Positions 51,104 through 59,633 of a stretch of 64,000 nt of DNA are shown in pieces. The notes beneath the pieces are model-generated. The model saw only the letters and a list, made by a program, of their open reading frames with translations. It made no database searches and had not been told where the DNA came from. The stretch is from Deltaproteobacteria bacterium (GTDB lineage Bacteria; Myxococcota_A; Polyangia; Haliangiales; Haliangiaceae): positions 1-64,000 of the forward strand of contig JANXOM010000013.1 in assembly GCA_025353585.1 (NCBI GenBank), in the 5' to 3' direction. The position numbers were made by a program, and so were the translations under genes. The stretch's first letter is position 1; each line of letters opens with the position of its first letter.

Positions 51104-52270
51104 TCAGGGTGCGGTGACGACCGCCGCGCGCAGCGTCACGAGCGTCTGCGCGAGGAGGCGGCCGTGCAGCGACGCGCCGGTGTCGAGCGTGGCGGCGGTC
51201 GCGGTCAGGACGTTGCCGTCGAGGTGGGAGCCCGCGTGGACGAGCACGTCGCCGCCCGCCTGCCAGAACACGTTCTTCGGGAGGGCGCCGCCGGCGAGGA
51301 CGATGTTCGCGCCCGGGCTGATCGTCAGCGTCGTGCCGATCTGGAAGATCCACACGTCGGTCGCGGTGCCGCTCAGCGTGATGCTCGTCGGGATCAGGAG
51401 CGCGCCGCTCCACTTGTACACGCCGGGCGCCAGGGTGACCGAGCCGAGCGTACCCGCGCCGAGCTCCGTGACGTCGGGGGCACGCGCGGCGGCCGCGGCG
51501 AAGGCGAGCTGCATGTCGGTGATCGCGACGGTCAACTTGCCCGGCGTCGGCGTCGCGTAGTCGGCGGCGAGGACGTGGCCGGTGACCTCGGGCGTCGTCG
51601 CGAACTGGTTCGAGGCGTCGAGCGTCAGCGGGAAGCCGGTGATCGCCGTCGAGGTGATCGGGCTGACCGCGATGTCGCCCGTGACCATGGACGTCGGCAC
51701 GTTGGTGATGCCGCTCTTGCCGAGGAGCACGAAGTCGCCCGCGTGACCCAGGGCCACAGGGACGCCGGCCGCCCCCGCCTGCGTGCCCGTCGTGAACGAC
51801 CACGTGTCCGCGGTCGCGAGCGCGACGTGGCCGGCGCTCTGCGCCCCGACTTCGACCGTCGCGGTGAATGTCGTGCTCGCCGCGAGCTGGGCGGTCGGCA
51901 CGAACGAGACGGTCGTGCTTGTCGAGACGACGGTGCCGGGGACGGCGACCGCGCCCGGTGCGGAGACGAGCGTGAACGTCGCGGCGGTCAGCGTCGCGCG
52001 GTCCATCGGCTCGCTGAACGTGGCGCTCACCGTGGTGTTGCGCGGACCACCGATGGCGCCCGCGGCGGGGAGCCGGGAGACCACCGTCGGCGCGATCCCC
52101 GACGTCGCATCCGCGCTGCTGTCCGCCGGCGCCCCGTCCCGGCGAGCATCGCCCGCGAGGTGGCCGTCACGCGCGCGGCCGTCCGGGGTGCCGAGGTTGT
52201 CGCCGCACGCCGCCGCCGCCACCGCCACGAGGAGCCACACCGTGCCAAGTAATTTCAGGTTCGTTCGCAT
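51104..52270 (-). CDS. Lipoprotein with Big_5 and ice-binding-like (DUF3494) domains
   Basis: A 388-residue protein with a lipoprotein signal (VAVAAAAC), an Asp/Gly/Arg-rich spacer, then a Big_5 (SbsA Ig-like) domain at about 60-160 (APTVVSRLPAAGAIGG, SATFSEPMDRATL, FTATVEVG, DTWSFTTG) and a C-terminal DUF3494 domain (AGDFVLLGKSGITN, VTGDIAVSPI, LGAGTLGSVTLAPGVYKW, DVWIFQIGTTL, PKNVFWQAGGDVLVHAGSHLDGNVL, ASLHGRLLAQT). Big_5-DUF3494 pairings are seen in surface ice-binding adhesins. The start at 52270 is set by the signal. It is the larger paralogue of the gene at 9261. Confidence 0.9.
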   Translation of the reverse strand: MRTNLKLLGTVWLLVAVAAAACGDNLGTPDGRARDGHLAGDARRDGAPADSSADATSGIAPTVVSRLPAAGAIGGPRNTTVSATFSEPMDRATLTAATFTLVSAPGAVAVPGTVVSTSTTVSFVPTAQLAASTTFTATVEVGAQSAGHVALATADTWSFTTGTQAGAAGVPVALGHAGDFVLLGKSGITNVPTSMVTGDIAVSPITSTAITGFPLTLDASNQFATTPEVTGHVLAADYATPTPGKLTVAITDMQLAFAAAAARAPDVTELGAGTLGSVTLAPGVYKWSGALLIPTSITLSGTATDVWIFQIGTTLTISPGANIVLAGGALPKNVFWQAGGDVLVHAGSHLDGNVLTATAATLDTGASLHGRLLAQTLVTLRAAVVTAP

Positions 52271-52494
52271 GTAGAGGGGGAGATTGCAAAGCCAGGTCCG
52301 CGCGCGCGCGGCGCACGCCCACCACGTAGCTTGCCTGGCCAGCCGACCGTGCGATCCACCCTCGCGGTGAGCGAAGGGGCGGTGGCGCACACCCGCGGCG
52401 CACGATCGCGCCGATGTCCGGGCCGCGGCGGACCGCGTTCCGGCGAGCTTCGTGTGCGATCGCAGCAGGTTACCGCCGGCCCTGCGACGTGTTG

Positions 52495-52500
52495 TAGGGT
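52495..52500 (+). promoter_or_regulatory. Putative -10 element TAGGGT for the gene at 52507
   Basis: TAGGGT, then CCGGGC, then ATG, at the end of a 236-bp divergent intergenic region in which I see no other feature. Confidence 0.4.
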
Positions 52501-52506
52501 CCGGGC

Positions 52507-53370
52507 ATGGATTACTCCGCCCTCCTGTCCAAGGTCCCGATGTTCGAAGACCTGACGGAAGACGACCGCACCGTGCTCGCGCAGAGCCTGCTCGAGCGGC
52601 GCTACACGGCGGGGCAGATGATCATGAACCAGGGCGACGAGGGCTCGTCCATGTTCATCATCGCCGAGGGGCACGTGAACATTCACCTGCCCGGCGAGGC
52701 ATCGCGCCGCATCTCGCTCAAGGACGTCTCGTTCGGCGAGTACTTCGGCGAGATCGCGTTGTTCGATGACAAGCCGCGCTCCGCGAGCGCCCTCGCGACG
52801 ACCGACGCCGTGCTGCTCGAGCTGGATCGCACGACGCTCTCGAAGTACGTCAACGCACGACCGCACGCAGCGATGACGCTGCTGCGCACGCTCGCGCAGC
52901 GCCTCCGCGAGACGAACGACATGCTCTCGCAGCGCGCCGCGAAGAACGCCGTCGCCGAGATGGAGAACAACCTGACGTGGAGCCAGAAGCTCGCCGACAA
53001 GGTGGCCGAGCTGAACGGCAGCTGGGCGTTCATCCTGTTCCTGCTCTCGCTGACGATCGGCTGGGTCATCATCAACGGGCTGTCGAAGCGCACCGAGTTC
53101 GACCCTTACCCGTACCAGCTGTTCAACTTGATGTTCGCGATCCTCGTCGGTCTGCAGGGCCCGCTCATCGTGATGAGCCAGAACCGGCAGACGGAGAAAG
53201 ACCGCGCCACGGCAGAGACGGACTTCAAGGTGAACCTCAAGAACGAGGTCAACATCGAGACGCTGCTGCGCGAGCTCGGCGAGCTCCGCGCGGAGAACGC
53301 GGCGCGGTTCGAGAAGATCGAGAAGCAGTTGCCGAGCGGCTCCGCCGCGACGCCGACCGCGCGCGCTTGA
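52507..53370 (+). CDS. Cyclic-nucleotide-binding domain fused to DUF1003 membrane domain
   Basis: A 287-residue protein. Residues about 10-125 form a CNB domain (GDEGSSMFIIAEGHVNI) with the phosphate-binding cassette FGEYFGEIALFDDKPRSASAL, whose Glu and Arg should contact the cyclic nucleotide. After a helical linker, about 165-240 is DUF1003: two membrane helices (WAFILFLLSLTIGWVIIN; YQLFNLMFAILVGLQGPLIVMSQNRQ), followed by a coiled coil. A membrane protein gated or tuned by a cyclic nucleotide is likely, but no function for DUF1003 is known. Confidence 0.88.
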   Translation: MDYSALLSKVPMFEDLTEDDRTVLAQSLLERRYTAGQMIMNQGDEGSSMFIIAEGHVNIHLPGEASRRISLKDVSFGEYFGEIALFDDKPRSASALATTDAVLLELDRTTLSKYVNARPHAAMTLLRTLAQRLRETNDMLSQRAAKNAVAEMENNLTWSQKLADKVAELNGSWAFILFLLSLTIGWVIINGLSKRTEFDPYPYQLFNLMFAILVGLQGPLIVMSQNRQTEKDRATAETDFKVNLKNEVNIETLLRELGELRAENAARFEKIEKQLPSGSAATPTARA

Positions 53371-53407
53371 GCCCCGGCTCGCGCGCACGTCGCTCGGCGG
53401 GAGTCGC

Positions 53408-53431
53408 GACGACGACGACGACGACGACGAC
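53408..53431. repeat. (GAC)8 microsatellite
   Basis: Eight tandem GAC trinucleotides lie in the 72-bp gap between two convergent genes. It is non-coding. Confidence 0.85.
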
Positions 53432-53442
53432 GGCGGCTTCGC

Positions 53443-54207
53443 CTAGCGGGCGAGCAGCACGAAGTCGTACATGGCCACGCCGAGCGCCACGGTGATGACG
53501 ACGACGCGCAAGGCCGCCGGCGGGACGCGCGAGGCGATGCGACCGCCAACGGCGCCGCCGGCGAGCGCGCAGGTCGCCATGACGAGCGTGTAGTCCCACG
53601 CCACGCGGCCCGACGCGACGAACACCACGGCCGCCGCGAGGTTCACCACGAGCGACACGGTCTGCTTGAGCGCGTTCGCGCGCGTCAGCGTGTCATCGAA
53701 GACGACGGCCAGCGCCGCGAGCACGATGACGCCCATGCCCGCGCCGAAGTAGCCGCCGTACACCGCCGCGGCCGCGACGGGCGCGGTCGCCACCCACGGC
53801 GACTCCCGCTTGCCGGCGCGCCGCGCGCCGCCGAGCAGCCACCGCTTCAGCCGGTCCTGGCCCGCGAGCAGCGCCGCCGCGAACACCAGCAGGAACGGGA
53901 CGACCACCGCGAACGCCGCGCTCGGCGTGTGCAGCAGCAGCCACGCCCCGCCCGCCCCACCGGCCGCGCTCGCCGGCAGGACCGCCCACGCCCGCCGGCC
54001 CTGGCCGATCAGGTCGCGCCGCTGCGCCAGCGACGCCCCGAGGTACCCCGGGCACATCGCCACGGTGTTCGTCAGGTTCGCGATCACCGGCGGCAACCCC
54101 GCCGCCACGAGGGCCGGGAACGACAGCAAGCTGCCCCCTCCCGCGATCGCGTTGGCCGCGCCCGCGATCAGCGCCGCGGCGCCAGCGAGGGCGTAGCCGC
54201 CGTCCAC
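53443..54207 (-). CDS. TauE/SafE-family anion exporter
   Basis: A 254-residue protein with about eight membrane helices. The first repeat IAGAANAIAGGGSLLSFPALVAAGLPPVIANLTNTVAM and the second VYGGYFGAGMGVIVLAALAVVFDDTLTRANALKQTVSLVVN are the internal duplication characteristic of TauE/SafE. Family members export sulfite, sulfoacetate or related anions. The GTG start at 54207 has TAGACT six nt upstream. No sulfur-metabolism gene is nearby, so the substrate is open. Confidence 0.92.
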   Translation of the reverse strand: MDGGYALAGAAALIAGAANAIAGGGSLLSFPALVAAGLPPVIANLTNTVAMCPGYLGASLAQRRDLIGQGRRAWAVLPASAAGGAGGAWLLLHTPSAAFAVVVPFLLVFAAALLAGQDRLKRWLLGGARRAGKRESPWVATAPVAAAAVYGGYFGAGMGVIVLAALAVVFDDTLTRANALKQTVSLVVNLAAAVVFVASGRVAWDYTLVMATCALAGGAVGGRIASRVPPAALRVVVITVALGVAMYDFVLLAR

Positions 54208-54213
54208 CTCAGG

Positions 54214-54219
54214 AGTCTA
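54214..54219 (-). promoter_or_regulatory. Putative -10 element TAGACT for the TauE gene
   Basis: TAGACT on the minus strand, followed by CCTGAG and GTG 54207. Confidence 0.4.
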
Positions 54220-54314
54220 TTTCGACCCCGCGGCCACGTCGACGAGGTTCGGCGGCTCGATGGTCTCGGTGCGGTGCCCGGGGGCGCGGCCTCCCCCTTG
54301 CAACCGCGCCGCGC

Positions 54315-54572
54315 ATGTCCAAGTGCGAGTGCTGCGGAAACACCTACGACAAAGCGTTCGAGATCCACATCGGGGGAACGAAGCACACGTTCGACTCGTT
54401 CCAGTGCGCGATCCAGGTCCTCGCGCCACGCTGCGTACACTGCAAGGTGCCGATCATCGGGCAAGGCATGGAGGCCCGCGGTCAGTATTTCTGCGGCGCG
54501 CACTGCGCTCGCTCGGCCGGCATCACCGACGTGACCGACCGCGCCAGCGACACCGGCGAGGCTCGGCCGTAA
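54315..54572 (+). CDS. Small zinc-binding protein with four Cys pairs
   Basis: An 85-residue protein with Cys/His motifs spaced like a treble zinc ribbon: CECCGNTYDKAFEIH, HTFDSFQCAIQVLAP, CVHCKVPIIGQG, FCGAHCARSAG. It matches a small, widely distributed bacterial family without assigned function. The start (MSKCECCG) is fixed by the first Cys pair. It is divergent from TauE, 107 bp away, with no obvious Shine-Dalgarno. Confidence 0.8.
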   Translation: MSKCECCGNTYDKAFEIHIGGTKHTFDSFQCAIQVLAPRCVHCKVPIIGQGMEARGQYFCGAHCARSAGITDVTDRASDTGEARP

Positions 54573-54583
54573 CGCTCAGAAAT

Positions 54584-54599
54584 CGAGCGTGAGCGCTCG
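54584..54599. terminator. Short hairpin between convergent genes
   Basis: CGAGCG-TGAG-CGCTCG forms a 6-bp stem with a 4-nt loop 12 bp after the zinc-protein stop, followed by TTCTGG. It could end transcription from the plus strand; the T-run is short. Confidence 0.4.
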
Positions 54600-54644
54600 T
54601 TCTGGCGCCCGCACCGCGCGGCATCGCCACGCGCCGTGGGGGCG

Positions 54645-55001
54645 CTAGGTCCAGTACGGGGTCGAGCCCCACTGCCGATACACGCCCGTCGCGTACTCGA
54701 GGTCGTTGAGGTCCGGCCAGTGATCCTTGTCGAAGCCGGGCATCTGCTCGAGAGACTCGCGCGTGACGTTCACGACGAAGCGCTTCTTCGCCTCGTCGAT
54801 GGTGATCGCCGACCACGGCAGCGCGAACAGCTTGCTGGCGACGCCCATGAAGCCGCCGAACGTCAGCACCGCGTACGCGACGCGGCCCGTCGTCACGTCG
54901 ATCATGAGCTCCTCGATGCGGCCGATGTCCTGGCCACTGAGGTTGACGACCTTGTCGTGGATGAGCGTGGTCGCGCCGAGGGTCCTGCGGAACTTGTTCA
55001 T
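54645..55001 (-). CDS. PRC-barrel domain protein
   Basis: A 118-residue protein with one PRC-barrel: TTLIHDKVVNLSGQDIGRIEELMIDVTTGRVAYAVLTFGGFMGVASKLFALPWSAITID, the typical six-strand pattern. It ends in an acidic, aromatic stretch (DKDHWPDLNDLEYATGVYRQWG). The ATG at 55001 follows an AGGAG ribosome-binding site. Stress-related PRC-barrel proteins of this size are common in soil bacteria, function unclear. It is divergent from the next small gene by 85 bp, so a shared promoter region is likely. Confidence 0.85.
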   Translation of the reverse strand: MNKFRRTLGATTLIHDKVVNLSGQDIGRIEELMIDVTTGRVAYAVLTFGGFMGVASKLFALPWSAITIDEAKKRFVVNVTRESLEQMPGFDKDHWPDLNDLEYATGVYRQWGSTPYWT

Positions 55002-55086
55002 GGACGTGCTCCTGAAAGAAGTCGTGGTGGACGCAGCGAGCAAGCGGCATGCCGCCTGCACTGCGTCACGGACGAAGGAGATACCG

Positions 55087-55446
55087 ATGCCCAGAGGCGA
55101 TAAATCCGCGTACACCGACAAGCAGAAGCGGCAAGCAGCGCACATCGAGGAAGGCGCGAAGAAGAGCGGCAAGCCGACGGCGACGGCCGGGCGGATCGCG
55201 TGGGCCACGGTGAACAAGCAGGACCACGGCGGCAAGCAGAGCGGCAGCGGGCGCGGGACGCAGCGCAGCACCGCATCGAGCAAGCTCGGCGGCGAGCAGA
55301 GCCACTCGGGCAGCGCATACACCACGACCGGCGCGAAGAAGTCGCGCTCCGCGCCGAAGCCGAAGCCGACCCCGACCGCGACCCCGAAGCGCCCTGCGCG
55401 GGCCACGGCCCCCGCGACGAAGTCCGCCCCCGCGAACAAGAAGTAG
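55087..55446 (+). CDS. Small basic 'plasmid-stabilisation-like' protein
   Basis: A 119-residue, Lys/Ala/Ser-rich protein. The N-terminal 50 residues (MPRGDKSAYTDKQKRQAAHIEEGAKK, AGRIAWATVNKQDHGGKQSGSGRG) match small chromosomal proteins often labelled plasmid stabilisation protein, a name with little experimental basis. The C-terminal half is a histone-like Lys/Pro/Ala tail (KPKPTPTATPKRPARATAPATK). AAGGAG lies just before the ATG. It may bind nucleic acid, judged from composition only. Confidence 0.75.
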   Translation: MPRGDKSAYTDKQKRQAAHIEEGAKKSGKPTATAGRIAWATVNKQDHGGKQSGSGRGTQRSTASSKLGGEQSHSGSAYTTTGAKKSRSAPKPKPTPTATPKRPARATAPATKSAPANKK

Positions 55447-55465
55447 CGCCGGGCGGCGAGCGAGC

Positions 55466-56185
55466 ATGGGCCGCGTCTTTCTCGGCACGGCCGGGTGGTC
55501 GATCCCGCGCGCGAACGCGGAGGCCTTCCCCGGCGCCGGCCACGCCCTCGGGCGTTACGCCGCGGTGCTGCCGGCGGTGGAGATCAACACCACGTTCTAC
55601 CGCCGGCATCGCGAGTCCACGTTCGTGCGCTGGCGCGAGCTCGTGCCGCCAGACTTCCGCTTCGCGCTCAAGCTCTCCCGCGCGCTGACTCACGACGCCG
55701 AGCTCGCCGCGCCGCACCGAGCGCTGCGAGAGTTCTTCGCCGACTGCGCGCCGCTCGGCGATCGCTTCGGCGTGCTGCTCGTGCAGCTCGCCGGCAGCCA
55801 CGCGTACGCGCCGCGCCGCGCGACGGCGTTCTTCTCCGCGCTGCGCGCGCAGTACGATGGCCCCGTCGCGTTCGAGCCGCGCCACGCGAGCTGGTACGCC
55901 CCCCCGGTGACCGCGCTCCTCGTGCGCGCCCGGATCGCGCGGGTCGTGGCCGATCCACCCCGCCCCGCCGCCGCCACCGAGCCCGCCGGCGCCGCGGACG
56001 TCCTCTACCTCCGCCTCCACGGTTCGCCGCGCACGTACTCCTCGGCCTACGACGACGCGCGCCTCGCGACGATCGCGGCCCAGATCCAGCGGACCACCGC
56101 CGCGACCACCTGGTGCATGTTCGACAACACGGCCTCCGGGGCCGCCGCCGGTGACGCGCTGAAGCTGCAGGCGCTCCTGGGGTGA
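55466..56185 (+). CDS. DUF72-family protein (YecE-like)
   Basis: A 239-residue TIM-barrel-like protein. Marks of DUF72: VFLGTAGWSIPR, LPAVEINTTFYRRHRESTFVRWRELVPPDFRFALKLSR, FGVLLVQLAGS, VAFEPRHASWY, ADVLYLRLHGSPRTYSSAYDD and WCMFDNTASGAAAGDALKL. The family is widespread with no proven activity. It begins 20 bp after the small basic protein; no strong ribosome-binding site is visible. Confidence 0.9.
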   Translation: MGRVFLGTAGWSIPRANAEAFPGAGHALGRYAAVLPAVEINTTFYRRHRESTFVRWRELVPPDFRFALKLSRALTHDAELAAPHRALREFFADCAPLGDRFGVLLVQLAGSHAYAPRRATAFFSALRAQYDGPVAFEPRHASWYAPPVTALLVRARIARVVADPPRPAAATEPAGAADVLYLRLHGSPRTYSSAYDDARLATIAAQIQRTTAATTWCMFDNTASGAAAGDALKLQALLG

Positions 56186-56271
56186 CCCCTTCCGATCTGC
56201 TCCTCACGCTCGGCGTGCTTCGCGTCTCTGCGGTGAGCGTCGCGCACGCGCTCCCACCCGCCGCGTCACCG

Positions 56272-57750
56272 CTACTTCAGCGAGCGCGGGGCCAGCAAGC
56301 GACGCTTGCCGTCGGCGGCGAGCGTCACGTCCGGCGCGTCAAGAGCGTCGCGATCCCAGAGCTTGCACGTGACCTGCTTGTGCTGCTGATCGAGCGCCTC
56401 GCAGTAGTTCGTGAACTCGCAACGCCGGATCCCCCTGCCCTCGCCCGCGCGGATCTTCGCGAACCAGTCGGGATCCGCGAGGCTCTGCCGGGCCGACGCG
56501 ACGAGATCCGCCTCACCGCTCGCGAGCACGGCCTCCGCCTGCGCGAACTCGCAGATCCCACCCGCGGCGACGACCGGCGTCGCGAAGCCGGCCGCGTGCA
56601 CGGCGGCGCGCACCGTGGCCGCGAGCGAGACGTTGCGGGCGAACGGGCCGCGCGCGTCGGAGTAGATCGTCGGCATGCACTCGTAGCCGCTCTGTCCGGT
56701 GTACGGATAGACCGAGGCGCCGACCTTCGGCCGCTTCGCGTCCTCGAACTTGCCGCCCTTCGAGATCGACAAGAACTCGAGCCCCGCGCGCGCGAACTCC
56801 ACGCCGAACCACGCGGCGTCGTCGACGCGGTTACCGCCCTCGACGACGTCGTCGCCGAGGAAGCGGCACCCCACGATCGCCCGGCCCGCCACGCGCTCGC
56901 GCACGGCGGCGATGACCTCGCGCGGCAGCCGCACGCGCTGCTCGCGCGCCCCGCCGTAGCCATCGGTACGCGTGTTGAGCGCGGACAGAAACGACGCCAT
57001 CGTGTACGCGTGCGCGAAGTGCAGCTCGACGCCATCGAACCCGGCCGTGACCGCGCGCGCCGCGGCGTCCGCGAACAGCGGCGGCAACACCCGCGGCAGC
57101 TCCTCGATGTGCGGCAGGTGCACGTCGGTGACGCGCTCGCGATAGCCGCGCTCCAGATCCTCGAGCTCGCGCGGCGCCAGCACCTCGGGCAGCCGCGCAT
57201 CCGGCAGCGCCTCGAGGAGCGCGCGCGTCTCGGCGTCGCTCGTGCCTCCGACCGCCGCGCGGTGCGCATCCGTGAGCGCGAGGAACCGCCCGAAGAACTT
57301 GTCGCGCGGCGGCCGGCGGCGGATCGCGAGAAAGTCGATCAGCTGGATGAACAGCAGCGTCTCGCCGCCCGACGCCTCGCGGACCGCCGCCGTCAGCTGG
57401 CGCAGCCCGTCGACGAACCGGTCGTGACCGATGCGCAGGAGCGGCCCCGACGGCACGTCCCGGATGCCCGTCGCCTCGACGACCAGCACGCCCGGCCGCC
57501 CCTCGGCGAAGCGCGCGTACCAGTCGATCACGTCGCGCGTGACGAAGCCGTCGTCCGTCGCGCGCCAGGGCACCATCGCCGGCACCCAGGTCCGGGTGGC
57601 CGCCGTGCGCGCGCCGATCGCGATCGGCTGGAACAGGCGCGCCCCCGCCGCCTCCTCGGCGGTCGGCCACGCCGCCGCCGGGAGCTCGTGTTTCGTGCGC
57701 TCGGGCGGCTGCCACACGGGCTGATTCGTACCATGTAGAATGGCGGCCAT
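56272..57750 (-). CDS. Old Yellow Enzyme-family NADH:flavin oxidoreductase (long form)
   Basis: About 492 residues. FMN/TIM-barrel features are LFQPIAIGARTAATRTWVPAMVPWRATDDG, FIQLIDFLAIRRRP, GFDGVELHFAHAYTMASFLSALNTRTDGYGGAREQR, FLSISKGGKFED and VAAGGICEFAQAEAVLASGEADLVASARQSLADPDW. A C-terminal Cys-containing segment (IRRCEFTNYCEALDQQHKQVTCKLWDR) suggests an iron-sulfur or redox-Cys element as in 2,4-dienoyl-CoA reductase-like members. The ATG at 57750 has GAGG three nt upstream but overlaps the divergent Bcp start; GTG 57717 is an alternative. Confidence 0.85.
   Translation of the reverse strand: MAAILHGTNQPVWQPPERTKHELPAAAWPTAEEAAGARLFQPIAIGARTAATRTWVPAMVPWRATDDGFVTRDVIDWYARFAEGRPGVLVVEATGIRDVPSGPLLRIGHDRFVDGLRQLTAAVREASGGETLLFIQLIDFLAIRRRPPRDKFFGRFLALTDAHRAAVGGTSDAETRALLEALPDARLPEVLAPRELEDLERGYRERVTDVHLPHIEELPRVLPPLFADAAARAVTAGFDGVELHFAHAYTMASFLSALNTRTDGYGGAREQRVRLPREVIAAVRERVAGRAIVGCRFLGDDVVEGGNRVDDAAWFGVEFARAGLEFLSISKGGKFEDAKRPKVGASVYPYTGQSGYECMPTIYSDARGPFARNVSLAATVRAAVHAAGFATPVVAAGGICEFAQAEAVLASGEADLVASARQSLADPDWFAKIRAGEGRGIRRCEFTNYCEALDQQHKQVTCKLWDRDALDAPDVTLAADGKRRLLAPRSLK
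57729..57734 (+). promoter_or_regulatory. Putative -10 element TACCAT for bcp
   Basis: TACCAT, then GTAGA, then ATG 57740. It favours 57740 over the ATG at 57749 as the bcp start. Confidence 0.35.
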
Positions 57751-58213
57751 GAACCTCGGCGACCCGATGCCCGACGTCACGCTCACCGGCGAGAACGGGC
57801 CCGTGAAGCTCCGCGACCTGCTGCAGGAGAAGGCGCTCGTCGTCTACTTCTATCCGAAGGACGAGACGCCGGGCTGCACCCGCGAGGCCTGCGCGTTTCG
57901 CGACCAGTATCAGGACTTCACCGACGCCGGCGCCGACGTCGTCGGCATCTCGCGCGACGACGCGGCCTCGCACGCGAAGTTCAAGGCGAAGGAGCGCCTG
58001 CCATTCACCCTGCTCTCCGACCTCGGCGGCAAGGTGGGCACGTCGTGGGGCGTCGCGGGCGGCTCGCTGCTCGCCGGTCGCTCGACGTTCGTCTTCGACA
58101 AGACGGGCGTCCTCCGTCACAAGTTCGAGTCGCGCATCCGCTTCGGCAAGCACGTCGAGGAGGCGCTCGAGACTGTCAAGAAGCTCGCCGCCGAGCTCGC
58201 CGCGAGCGCCTGA
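57740..58213 (+). CDS. bcp: Thioredoxin-dependent peroxiredoxin (Bcp/PrxQ)
   Basis: A 157-residue (154 from ATG 57749) thiol peroxidase that reduces hydroperoxides using thioredoxin. YFYPKDETPGCTREACAFRD contains the peroxidatic Cys46 and, five residues on, the resolving Cys51, as in PrxQ. KFKAKERLPFTLLSDLGGKVGTSWGV and RSTFVFDKTGVLRHKF complete the fold. It is cytoplasmic. It is convergent with pntB, 13 bp away, and divergent from the flavin oxidoreductase with overlapping 5' ends. Confidence 0.95.
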   Translation: MAAMNLGDPMPDVTLTGENGPVKLRDLLQEKALVVYFYPKDETPGCTREACAFRDQYQDFTDAGADVVGISRDDAASHAKFKAKERLPFTLLSDLGGKVGTSWGVAGGSLLAGRSTFVFDKTGVLRHKFESRIRFGKHVEEALETVKKLAAELAASA

Positions 58214-58226
58214 CAGCCCGGCGGGC

Positions 58227-59633
58227 CTAGCTCTTCTTCAGCTCGGTCACGACGCTCTCGATCGCGGCCTTCGAGTCGCCGAACAGCATCTTCGTGTTCG
58301 GCTTGTAGAACAGCGGGTTGTCGATGCCCGCGTAGCCGGCGCCGCGCGAGCGCTTGTTCACCACGACGAGGTGCGCTGTCCAGACCTGGAGCACCGGCAT
58401 GCCGGCGATCGGCGAGGTCGGATCTTCCTCGGCGGACGGGTTCACGATGTCGTTCGCGCCGATGACGATGACGACGTCCGTCGCCGGCAGGTCGCCGTTG
58501 ATCTCGTCCATCTCGAACACGATGTCGTAGGGCACGTTCGCCTCGGCGAGCAGCACGTTCATGTGGCCCGGGAGGCGGCCGGCGACCGGGTGGATCGCGA
58601 ACCGCACCTCGATGCCCTTCGCGCGCAGCGTGTCCGTCAGCTCCTTCACCGCGTGCTGGGCGCGGCCCGTGGCCATGCCGTAGCCCGGCACGATCACCAC
58701 GTGCTTGCTCGCGAGGAGCGTGGCGGCGAGCCCCGGCGCGTCGATCTCGTGGACCTCGCCGGCGGGGAGCTTCGGCGCGTTCTTGTCGGCCTTGGGCGGC
58801 GCCGCGCCGAACCCGCCGAAGATCACGTTGAAGATCGACCGGTTCATCGCCTTGCACATGATGTACGAGAGGATCGCGCCGCTCGAGCCGACGAGCGCGC
58901 CGGTCACGATGAGCAGATCGTTCTCGAGCATGAAGCCGGCCGCGGCGGCCGTCCAGCCCGAGTAGCTGTTGAGCATCGAGACGACGACGGGCATGTCCGC
59001 GCCGCCGATCGCGGCGACCAGGTGCACGCCGAGGACGCCGGCGACGGCCGTGCCCGCCTCGAGCGTCCACAGCTCGCCGGTGCGGTCGTAGAGGACGGCG
59101 AGCACGACGATCGCGCCGAGCATGCCGAGGTTCAGCAGGTGGCGCGCCGGCAGGAGCAGCGGCTTGCCCGAGACCGAGCCGCGGAGCTTCAGGAACGCGA
59201 GGACGGAGCCGGTCGTGGTGATCGCGCCGATGATGATGTCGATGTAGATCTCGATCCGCTCGACGAGGTCGCTGACGCCGTGGAGCTGGTGCGAGAAGCC
59301 GACGAGCACCGCGGCGAGGCCGACGAAGCTGTGCAGGAGCGCGACGAGCTCGGGCATCGACGTCATGCCGACGCGCGCCGCGAGCACGCCGCCGATCAGC
59401 GCGCCGCCGCCGATCGCGGCGATGACGAGGTAGTTGAACTGATCGTGCGCCGCGTCGCTGGGCCACGTCAGCGTGGCGACGATCGCGATCGCCATGCCGA
59501 TGATGCCGTACAGGTTGCCGCGGCGCGCGGTCTCCTGGCTGGCGAGCCCGCGCAGCGCGAGGATGAACAGGATCGCGGCGACGATGTAGGCCACCGTCGC
59601 GAACGCCATGAAGTTGGTGATTGCGGCGGGCAT
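58227..59633 (-). CDS. pntB: NAD(P) transhydrogenase subunit beta
   Basis: A 468-residue membrane subunit that, with PntA, uses the proton gradient to transfer hydride from NADH to NADP+. About eight N-terminal membrane helices (including [24 protein letters not shown] and [35 protein letters not shown]) are followed by the NADP-binding domain ([68 protein letters not shown]). The ATG overlaps the pntA stop by 1 bp (TAATG). Length matches E. coli PntB. Confidence 0.96.
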   Translation of the reverse strand: MPAAITNFMAFATVAYIVAAILFILALRGLASQETARRGNLYGIIGMAIAIVATLTWPSDAAHDQFNYLVIAAIGGGALIGGVLAARVGMTSMPELVALLHSFVGLAAVLVGFSHQLHGVSDLVERIEIYIDIIIGAITTTGSVLAFLKLRGSVSGKPLLLPARHLLNLGMLGAIVVLAVLYDRTGELWTLEAGTAVAGVLGVHLVAAIGGADMPVVVSMLNSYSGWTAAAAGFMLENDLLIVTGALVGSSGAILSYIMCKAMNRSIFNVIFGGFGAAPPKADKNAPKLPAGEVHEIDAPGLAATLLASKHVVIVPGYGMATGRAQHAVKELTDTLRAKGIEVRFAIHPVAGRLPGHMNVLLAEANVPYDIVFEMDEINGDLPATDVVIVIGANDIVNPSAEEDPTSPIAGMPVLQVWTAHLVVVNKRSRGAGYAGIDNPLFYKPNTKMLFGDSKAAIESVVTELKKS

